The notes beneath the pieces were generated by a model. The model ran no database searches, had not been told where the DNA came from, and worked only from the letters and a program-made list of their open reading frames with translations. A stretch of 5,708 bases of DNA, taken from an uncultured Bacteroidia bacterium (lineage in GTDB: Bacteria > Bacteroidota > Bacteroidia > Bacteroidales > UBA932). The position numbers and the translations under genes were made by a program. The stretch is taken from contig CACXHG010000260.1 of the NCBI GenBank assembly GCA_902767355.1, positions 1 through 5,708 on the forward strand, read 5' to 3'. Shown piece after piece: positions 1 to 5,449 of this stretch (its first letter is position 1; every line of letters begins with the position of its first letter).

Positions 1-468
1 AAGAATATGATTATCTCGCTGGATATGGCCAGCTACAATGTGGTGGAGAGCAACCTGGCTTTCCTGAACGACATAGTGGAGAATTATGTGGATATAGTCT
101 TTGCCAACGAGACCGAGGCCCAGGCCTTTACCGGCAAGGGCCCGCGCGAGGCGCTGGACATAATTGCCGAAAAGTGCTCCGTGGCCGTGGTCAAGATGGG
201 CCGCGAGGGCTCCTTTATCAAGTCCGGCAGCGAAATCCACTTTGTGGAGGCTGCGCCGGGCGAGCGCCGCGACGCCACCGGGGCCGGCGATGTGTATGCC
301 GCCGGCTTCCTCTACGCCCATTCCCTGGGCCAGAGGCTGGATGTATGCGGCCAGGTGGGCAGCAAGATTGCGGCCCGCGTGATAGAGGTCATCGGCTCCA
401 AGATAGACATCCCCCGCTGGAAAGAGGTCAAGGCCGACATTCGCTCTTTAATCGGAATCGAGGAATGA
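1..468 (+). CDS. PfkB-family carbohydrate/nucleoside kinase, C-terminal part (adenosine-kinase-like)
   Basis: The reading frame is open from base 1, so this is the last 155 residues of a gene that begins upstream of the window; the ATG at 7 is internal. PfkB/ribokinase-family enzymes usually have about 300-340 residues, so roughly half is missing. Visible motifs are the NxxE motif (N36-E37-T38-E39 of the visible part), which helps position Mg and phosphate, and the PfkB signature DATGAGD at residues 91-97, forming the anion hole with D97 as the expected catalytic base. The stretch reading MIISLDMASYNVVE and the FANETEA segment resemble the Bacteroides proteins annotated as adenosine kinase. 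The likely reaction is ATP-dependent phosphorylation of a ribose-containing substrate in the cytoplasm, but the sugar-binding N-terminal half is not visible, so adenosine over ribose or another sugar is an inference. The stop overlaps the tgt start (ATGA, 465-468), which suggests co-transcription and translational coupling. Confidence 0.9.
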   Translation, partial: KNMIISLDMASYNVVESNLAFLNDIVENYVDIVFANETEAQAFTGKGPREALDIIAEKCSVAVVKMGREGSFIKSGSEIHFVEAAPGERRDATGAGDVYAAGFLYAHSLGQRLDVCGQVGSKIAARVIEVIGSKIDIPRWKEVKADIRSLIGIEE

Positions 469-1595
469 AGTTTCAGGTATTAGCCACCGATCCCGGCAGC
501 AGCGCCCGCGCCGGTCTTATGGACACCGACCACGGTCAAGTGGCCACGCCCATATTCATGCCCGTCGGCACCGTGGGCAGCGTCAAGGGTGTGTATCACA
601 GGGATTTGAAAGACGATGTCAAGGCCCGCATCGTGCTGGGCAACACATATCATCTCTATCTGCGGCCGGGGCTGGAGACCCTGCGCAAAGCCGGCGGCCT
701 GCACCGCTTCACCACCTGGGACGGACCCATGCTCACCGACAGCGGCGGCTTCCAGGTGTTTTCGCTGGCGCAGCGGCGCAAAATCACGGAAGAGGGCTGC
801 ACCTTCTCTTCGCATATAGACGGCAGCCGGCACACCTTCACGCCGGAGAACAATATGGACACCCAGCGCATCATTGGCGCCGACATAATCATGGCGCTGG
901 ACGAGTGCTGCCCGGGCGACGCCGACTATGCCTATGCAGAAAAGTCGCTGCGTCTGACCCAGGGCTGGCTGGAGCGCTGCATACGGCGTTTCGACTCCAC
1001 CGAGCCGCTCTACGGCTACCACCAGAGCCTGTTCCCGATAGTGCAGGGCTGCGTCTATCCGGACCTTCGCCGGCGCGCGGCCGAGCACGCGGTGGCCTTC
1101 GACCGCGAGGGCTACGCCATTGGCGGCCTGGCGGTGGGGGAGCCTACTGAAAAGATGTATGAGATGCTGGAGCTGCTGCATCCGCTGCTGCCTGCCGGCA
1201 AGCCGCGCTACCTGATGGGGGTGGGCACGCCGGCCAATATTCTGGAAGGCATAGCCCGCGGGGTGGATATGTTCGACTGCGTGATGCCCACCCGCAACGG
1301 CCGCAACGGCATGATATTCACCTGGGAAGGTACCATCAACCTGCGCAACGCCAAGTGGGCCGACGACTTTTCGCCGCTGGATCCGCTCGGGGCGTCGTTT
1401 GTGGACCATATCTACACCAAAGCCTACGTGCGCCACCTGACGATAGCCGGCGAAATGCTGGCGGCGCAGATAGCCAGCGAACACAATCTGGCCTTCTATC
1501 TGGATTTGGTGGCAAAGGCCAGAGAGCATATCTTTGCAGGAGACTTTGCCGCATGGAAAGATGCGACCGTCAAAAAACTGGAAACCAGATTATGA
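465..1595 (+). CDS. tgt: tRNA-guanine(34) transglycosylase (queuosine biosynthesis)
   Basis: The 376-residue product has normal bacterial Tgt length. The enzyme swaps guanine 34 in the anticodon of tRNA Asp, Asn, His and Tyr for the queuosine precursor preQ1, in the cytoplasm. By alignment to the Zymomonas enzyme, D92 in TDSGGFQ and D146 in LDECCP contact the base, Q194 and G220-G221 (IGGLAVGE) complete the pocket, and D271 in MFDCVMPTR is the nucleophile; all are present. V224 and C148 are the preQ1-type residues, replaced in queuine-using eukaryotic enzymes. The C-terminal zinc site is degenerate: the CxCxxC cysteines are replaced by G309, S311 and D314, and only the histidine ligand H340 remains. 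Start choice: the frame is open upstream to 174, but ATG 465 gives the family N-terminus (MKFQVLATDPGS) and overlaps the kinase stop by 4 bp. The stop overlaps the next gene in the same ATGA fashion. Family assignment is near certain. Confidence 0.98.
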   Translation: MKFQVLATDPGSSARAGLMDTDHGQVATPIFMPVGTVGSVKGVYHRDLKDDVKARIVLGNTYHLYLRPGLETLRKAGGLHRFTTWDGPMLTDSGGFQVFSLAQRRKITEEGCTFSSHIDGSRHTFTPENNMDTQRIIGADIIMALDECCPGDADYAYAEKSLRLTQGWLERCIRRFDSTEPLYGYHQSLFPIVQGCVYPDLRRRAAEHAVAFDREGYAIGGLAVGEPTEKMYEMLELLHPLLPAGKPRYLMGVGTPANILEGIARGVDMFDCVMPTRNGRNGMIFTWEGTINLRNAKWADDFSPLDPLGASFVDHIYTKAYVRHLTIAGEMLAAQIASEHNLAFYLDLVAKAREHIFAGDFAAWKDATVKKLETRL

Positions 1596-2695
1596 GCCGC
1601 CTTAGACTGAAACCCAAGATTCTTGACTGGTACATCATCAAGAAGTTCATCAGCACTTACCTGCTGTCGCTGCTGATTGTGGTGGCCATTGTCATAATAT
1701 TCGACATCAGCGAGAAGATAGACTCCTTCGTGGAGAGGGAGGCGCCCCTGAGGGAGATAGTGTTTGAATACTATCTGAACTTCATACCGTACATACTGAA
1801 CATGTTCAGCCCGCTGTTCGTGTTCATCACCGTCATCTTCTTCACTTCCAAGCTGGCCGCCAACAGCGAGATCATAGCCATGCTGTCTTCCGGCATCAGT
1901 TTCCGGCGCCTGCTGGTGCCGTATATGGTGTCGGCCGCCTTCGCGGCGATTCTGTCGCTGACCCTGGGAATGTACGTGATTCCGCCGGCCAACTATCACC
2001 GGCTGGAGTTCGAGCAGAAGTACATCAAGGGCGCCCGCTTTTTCAACACCAACCACAACATCCACTATCAGCTCTCGCCTGGCGAGTTCGTATATGTGGA
2101 GTCGTTCAGCTCGTGGAACAACTCCGTGAACCGCTTTACCCTGGAGACCATAGAGAACAACAAGCTGGTGAGCAAGATGACCGCCTCCAGCGCGATGTGG
2201 AACGAGGAGACCGGCGGCTGGACCTGCAAGAACTACTTTATCCGCAGCTACGACGAGCACGGCAACGAGACCATAGAGACCGGGGCCCAGAAAGACACCG
2301 TGATAGCCCTTACCATAGATGATTTCTACCGTCGCAAGAATGTGGTGGAATCCCTTAAGATCAAAGATCTGGACAAGCTTATCGAGATGCAGAACATGCG
2401 TGGGGACAAGATGGTGGCGCACGCCCTCATCGAGAAGCACACCCGCATCGCGACGCCCTTCTCGGCCTTTATCCTGACGCTGATGGGGGTATCGCTGTCG
2501 TCGCGCAAGCGCCGCGGCGGACTGGGGCTCAACATCGGTATAGGCATCGCCCTCAGCTTCTCCTACATACTTTTTATGCGCTTCTCGCAGATGTTCGTGC
2601 AGACGGGCACGCTGCCGCCCTGGCTGGCGGTGTGGCTGCCGAATATCATCTATGCTATAATTGCGCTGTTCGTTTATCGGATGGCTCCAAAATAA
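1592..2695 (+). CDS. LptF/LptG-family (YjgP/YjgQ) lipopolysaccharide export permease
   Basis: The 367-residue protein matches the family in length and layout. Three N-terminal membrane helices lie near residues 18-40, 62-88 and 108-131. A hydrophilic, beta-rich periplasmic domain follows at about 132-285, and three C-terminal helices lie near 287-303, 311-330 and 342-363. LptF and LptG form the inner-membrane core of the ABC transporter (with LptB) that extracts LPS or lipooligosaccharide and sends it along the LptC/LptA bridge to the outer membrane. The segments IFFTSKLAANSEIIAMLSSG (84-103) and the loop before helix 5 (SSRKRRGGLGLNIGIG, 303-318) match the family pattern, the former including the cytoplasmic coupling helix that contacts LptB. 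I cannot say whether it is the LptF or LptG partner, so no symbol is given; the other partner and lptB are not in this window. ATG 1592 was chosen because it overlaps the tgt stop (ATGA) and starts just before the first hydrophilic and then membrane segment. Confidence 0.93.
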   Translation: MSRLRLKPKILDWYIIKKFISTYLLSLLIVVAIVIIFDISEKIDSFVEREAPLREIVFEYYLNFIPYILNMFSPLFVFITVIFFTSKLAANSEIIAMLSSGISFRRLLVPYMVSAAFAAILSLTLGMYVIPPANYHRLEFEQKYIKGARFFNTNHNIHYQLSPGEFVYVESFSSWNNSVNRFTLETIENNKLVSKMTASSAMWNEETGGWTCKNYFIRSYDEHGNETIETGAQKDTVIALTIDDFYRRKNVVESLKIKDLDKLIEMQNMRGDKMVAHALIEKHTRIATPFSAFILTLMGVSLSSRKRRGGLGLNIGIGIALSFSYILFMRFSQMFVQTGTLPPWLAVWLPNIIYAIIALFVYRMAPK

Positions 2696-2701
2696 CGTAC
2701 T

Positions 2702-4021
2702 ATGAAAAACAGCAATATCACCATCAGGCTCATCCTGATGAACTTTTTGGAATTCGCAGCCTGGGGGGCCTATCTGACCTCCATGGGCAGTTTCCTGGGC
2801 CGCGCCGGCCTGGGCCCGCAAATATGGCTTTTCTTTGCCAGCCAGGGTTTTGTATCCATCTTTATGCCGGCCCTGATGGGCATCGTGGCCGACAAGTGGA
2901 TTCCGGCGCAGAAGGTGCTCTCGCTGTGCCAGGGGCTGGCCGGCATCTTCATGCTGGCGACCGGCTGGTATGCGATGAACAACATCACGCTCGGCGCCGA
3001 CGCCTATGTGGTGTCCGAGGGGTTCAAGTTCGGCACTTTCTACCTGCTGTATCTGCTCAGCATAGCCTTCTTCATGCCGACCATAGCCATCTCCAATTCA
3101 GTCGCCTATAATGCGCTGGAAGTGGCAGGCAAGGACCCTGTGAAGGATTTCCCGCCCATCCGCGTGTTCGGCACCATCGGCTTTATACTCACCATGCTGT
3201 TTGTCAATTTCGTGACCTGCAAAGAGGGCATACAGTATCAGCACACCTACCATCAGTTCTTTGTGTCCGGCATCATCTCGCTGGCGCTCTGCCTGTATGC
3301 GCTTTCGCTGCCCAACTGCCCCTGCAAGCCCAAGACCGAGGGGGCGCAGTCGTTTGCAGAGGCCACCGGCCTGAATGCGTTCCGCCTGTTCAAGGACCCG
3401 CAGTTCGCCGTGTTCTTCATATTCTCCATGCTGCTGGGCGCTTCGCTGCAGATAACCAACGGCTATGCCAACACCTTCATCACCTCGTTCAAGGACAACC
3501 CGCTGTTTGCCAACGCCTGGGGCGCCAACAACGCCAATGCCCTGATATCGCTGAGCCAGGTGTCAGAGACCCTCTGCATCCTGCTCATCCCGTTCTTTAT
3601 GAAAAAGTTCGGCATCAAGAAGGTGATGCTGATAGCCATGTTCGCCTGGGTGTTCCGCTTCGGCTTTTTCGGCGCAGGCAATCCCGGCGGCGGCGTGTGG
3701 ATGTTCATCCTGAGCTGCATTGTCTATGGCGTGGCCTTCGACTTCTTCAATATCAGCGGGTCGCTCTATGTGAATGAGAATACCGACAAGAGCATCCGGA
3801 GCTCGGCGCAGGGCCTGTTTATGCTTATGACCAACGGCTTGGGCGCCAGCATCGGCACCTGGGCTGCCGGCAAGGTCGTGAACCACTTTGTATATAACAC
3901 AGCCACGCCGTCCTGGAGCACCGCCTGGTACATCTTCGCAGCCTACTCGCTGGTGGTCGGCATACTGTTTATGATCTTGTTTAAGGATCCCGCAAAAGCT
4001 CGCAGGCAGGCAGCGGAATAA
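2702..4021 (+). CDS. nupG: NupG-type nucleoside:H+ symporter (major facilitator superfamily)
   Basis: This 439-residue, very hydrophobic protein resembles E. coli NupG and XapB over its whole length. Shared blocks include FLEFAAWGAYLTSMG (15-29), MPALMGIVADKW (55-66), DFPPIRVFGTIGF (149-161), FSMLLGASLQITN (241-253), SQVSETL (285-291), FDFFNISGSLYVN (346-358) and SSAQGLFMLMTNG (367-379). The charged residues inside these blocks, E289 and D347, are conserved with NupG and are good candidates for substrate or proton coupling. About twelve membrane helices with a central loop near 203-225 fit the superfamily fold. The role is proton-driven uptake of nucleosides across the inner membrane. It starts 6 bp after the permease stop and has no evident ribosome binding site, so it probably belongs to the upstream operon, where a PfkB-type kinase could trap imported nucleosides as monophosphates. 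Compared with NupG it has an extra polar stretch near 91-108 and a short basic tail. Exact substrate range is inferred. Confidence 0.93.
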   Translation: MKNSNITIRLILMNFLEFAAWGAYLTSMGSFLGRAGLGPQIWLFFASQGFVSIFMPALMGIVADKWIPAQKVLSLCQGLAGIFMLATGWYAMNNITLGADAYVVSEGFKFGTFYLLYLLSIAFFMPTIAISNSVAYNALEVAGKDPVKDFPPIRVFGTIGFILTMLFVNFVTCKEGIQYQHTYHQFFVSGIISLALCLYALSLPNCPCKPKTEGAQSFAEATGLNAFRLFKDPQFAVFFIFSMLLGASLQITNGYANTFITSFKDNPLFANAWGANNANALISLSQVSETLCILLIPFFMKKFGIKKVMLIAMFAWVFRFGFFGAGNPGGGVWMFILSCIVYGVAFDFFNISGSLYVNENTDKSIRSSAQGLFMLMTNGLGASIGTWAAGKVVNHFVYNTATPSWSTAWYIFAAYSLVVGILFMILFKDPAKARRQAAE

Positions 4022-4023
4022 GC

Positions 4024-5256
4024 CTATTTGTTGCTGTAGCGGCCGGCGAACAGGATGGCGCCGGTGCTGGACTCGGTGATGAAGTAGAGGAAGGGATGGT
4101 CGGCGTGGAAGACGACCCGCTCGCCGGGTTCGGCTGCGGCATCTTTCATCATGCCGGCCATGGATATTGCGGCGGCTTCGGTGCCCTCTTCATCAACCTT
4201 GATCGCTGCGTCCTGCTGCACGAAGCTAAGTTTGAGCGCATAGTCGCTCATAGCCTTGAAATCGGCGCTGTCTGTAAAGGACATGGGCATGCCCATGGCC
4301 GATAGGATATCGTTGAGGCCGATGTGGTATTTGGTCTCGAATCGCGGCAGCCACAGGTCCACGCTGCAGTTGACCATACTGCGCATGGTTTCCTCCCAGC
4401 CGATGTCCTTGAGTTCTGCCAGCGCATCGTCTATTTTGCAGCCTTCCTGCGGGAGCAGGGCAACCATAGAAAAGGCCCCGTTGCCATAGCGCATCCGCAC
4501 GATTTTGAAGACATCGTTATGCTGGTAGCTGAAGCTTTTGTTCTGCTTCATCATTTTCACGGTGCTTTTATTACCGGCCTCGTCGGTGAAAGTCTCGTCG
4601 GCAGTATTGCTCTTGTTGAATTTCTCTGTCCACTGGCTCTTGAAATACAGTGCGTTGAGCAGGTAGCAGAGCATATCGGGGTCGGTCTTGTCGATGACCT
4701 TCTTGATCATACCGTTTGTCTGGTCGCTGCACCAGCGGTTGATGACCTTGGCGCTGGCCTCGCCCTTTGAGAAATCCAGGTTGGCAATCTTGGCGCTGTA
4801 GGTCTTGCCTACAGAAGACACGTAGTCGTCTTTAAGCGGCCAGCCGTCGTCCACGAAAATTGCGTTGGCGAGATTGATGGTGGTCTTTTTGTCCAGCTTG
4901 GGCAGCTGCTCCAGCAGCGATTTGCAGAACTGGTTCACGTCTTCTATCTCGCCGGCACCGTAGCCCAGCACAGAGCAGATTTCATCTGCCGTGGCGCCCT
5001 GGGCCCCGTTGAGTATCATGCCCAGCAGGAACTGCATGCTTAAGGGGGAGACGATGTAGTCTTTTTTCTCGGCGGAGTTGATGCGGTCGGTGAACTCGAT
5101 GGCGAAATCGTTGCCCTTTTCTACATACACTCCGGCCTTGGTGCTCAGGTCAATTGTTTTATAAGGATTGTTATTCTCGCCTATGCCCAGCAGATTGCAG
5201 GCCGAAAGGCAGAGCGCAGTGGCGGCGCAAAACAGTGTCGAAAGAAGATGTTTCAT
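4024..5256 (-). CDS. Serpin-family protease inhibitor, predicted lipoprotein (miropin-like)
   Basis: The 410-residue product starts with a lipoprotein signal peptide: K3, a hydrophobic stretch and the lipobox LSAC, with C20 as the lipidated residue. A full serpin domain follows. Family landmarks are IVSPLSMQFLLGMILNGAQG (68-87), NALYFKSQW (201-209), the hinge EEGTEAAAIS (356-365) and the signature FHADHPFLYFI (383-393). The alanine-rich hinge has T359 at P14, as in inhibitory serpins, so suicide inhibition of proteases by loop insertion is expected. Counting from the hinge puts P1-P1' at D372-A373, beside K371, but the loop is about five residues longer than in alpha-1-antitrypsin, so the cleavage point is uncertain. 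The known relative in this phylum is miropin of Tannerella forsythia, a broad-range inhibitor. No acidic surface-export signal directly follows C20, so periplasmic versus surface display is open. ATG 5256 was chosen over the in-frame GTG 5382 because it begins the signal peptide. The gene is convergent with the nucleoside transporter gene. Confidence 0.95.
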   Translation of the reverse strand: MKHLLSTLFCAATALCLSACNLLGIGENNNPYKTIDLSTKAGVYVEKGNDFAIEFTDRINSAEKKDYIVSPLSMQFLLGMILNGAQGATADEICSVLGYGAGEIEDVNQFCKSLLEQLPKLDKKTTINLANAIFVDDGWPLKDDYVSSVGKTYSAKIANLDFSKGEASAKVINRWCSDQTNGMIKKVIDKTDPDMLCYLLNALYFKSQWTEKFNKSNTADETFTDEAGNKSTVKMMKQNKSFSYQHNDVFKIVRMRYGNGAFSMVALLPQEGCKIDDALAELKDIGWEETMRSMVNCSVDLWLPRFETKYHIGLNDILSAMGMPMSFTDSADFKAMSDYALKLSFVQQDAAIKVDEEGTEAAAISMAGMMKDAAAEPGERVVFHADHPFLYFITESSTGAILFAGRYSNK

Positions 5257-5310
5257 AGTTGAAATGATATCGTTTCTTGTTAAATGCAAAACTTGCGTTA
5301 ATATAACAGA
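5257..5310 (-). promoter_or_regulatory. AT-rich leader and possible promoter of the serpin gene
   Basis: This is the only clearly AT-rich stretch in the window and sits directly upstream of the serpin start. On the minus strand a TTTG (5290-5287) is followed 17 bases later by TATCATTTC (5269-5261), which loosely resembles the Bacteroides TTTG / TAnnTTTG promoter pair. The match to the second element is imperfect and would put transcription start almost at the ATG. A second loose candidate, TATATTAAC, lies at 5306-5298. A promoter somewhere here is likely; its exact elements are not settled. Confidence 0.3.
5261..5276. promoter_or_regulatory. 16-bp near-perfect palindrome before the serpin start
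   Basis: The bases GAAATGATATCGTTTC read almost the same on both strands: 14 of 16 positions are symmetric around GATATC, with a single mismatched pair. It ends 4 bp upstream of the serpin ATG and overlaps the candidate promoter element, a position where a dimeric repressor could act. It could also be a chance symmetry in AT-rich DNA. Confidence 0.3.
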
Positions 5311-5316
5311 AGTTGG

Positions 5317-5427
5317 GACGGCTTGGTTTACCTCGCGCGTCTCCACACTATAGAGTTCGGCCACGTCACGGTCCAGAAGCACTTCTTGCCCCCTGATTAC
5401 TACGATTCTGCTCTCTACATCTTCCAG
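5317..5427 (-). pseudogene. Remnant of an ORF6N-domain gene (N-terminal fragment)
   Basis: Thirty-seven codons on the minus strand begin LEDVESRIVVIRGQEVLL and continue DRDVAELYSVETREVNQAV. This is the typical N-terminal wording of ORF6N-domain proteins, where a segment such as RGxxVLLDRDLAELYGVET is followed by a conserved continuation to KFP. Here the similarity stops after NQAV and the sequence passes straight into the serpin leader. Upstream a TAG stop (5428-5430) breaks the same frame. The fragment has no start codon in a sensible place (the GTG at 5382 is inside the domain) and lacks most of the domain, so it should not be functional. ORF6N is a DNA-binding-type domain known from phage antirepressor-like proteins and common in Bacteroidota genomes, often in mobile regions. 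The fragment is in frame with the serpin, so a start picked at 5382 would produce a false fusion. Confidence 0.8.
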
Positions 5428-5449
5428 CTACACTAAAGCGCTGTTGCGT

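Noticed and set aside
174..464. Possible N-terminal extension of tgt upstream of ATG 465
   Set aside because: The frame is open, but the translation is arginine- and cysteine-rich shadow of the kinase gene, and the family N-terminus starts exactly at 465.
455..465. GAGGA just before the tgt ATG as a Shine-Dalgarno site
   Set aside because: It abuts the start codon with almost no spacing and encodes the end of the kinase; Bacteroidota genes generally do not rely on this signal.
480..1529. Open minus-strand frame of 349 codons opposite tgt
   Set aside because: It lies wholly antisense to an unmistakable tgt, and its translation is a low-complexity mix rich in H, A, G, R and Q with no motif; GC-rich codons on the sense strand commonly leave such open shadows.
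1496..2821. Open minus-strand frame of 441 codons opposite the LptF/G permease
   Set aside because: It spans three sense genes, shows no domain, and has the H/V/G/R-rich composition expected from reading membrane-protein codons backwards.
4282..4297. Perfect 16-bp palindrome CATGGGCATGCCCATG
   Set aside because: It lies inside the serpin and is explained by the codons for Met-Gly-Met-Pro-Met (residues 321-325); there is no promoter context.
4324..4770. Open plus-strand frame of 148 codons opposite the serpin
   Set aside because: It is antisense to a clearly recognisable serpin domain and carries no motif of its own.
5428..5449. CAGC...GCTG inverted repeat after the unrecognised gene as a terminator
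   Set aside because: The stem is only 4 bp with a loop of about 11 bases and no T-run follows, so it is not convincing.
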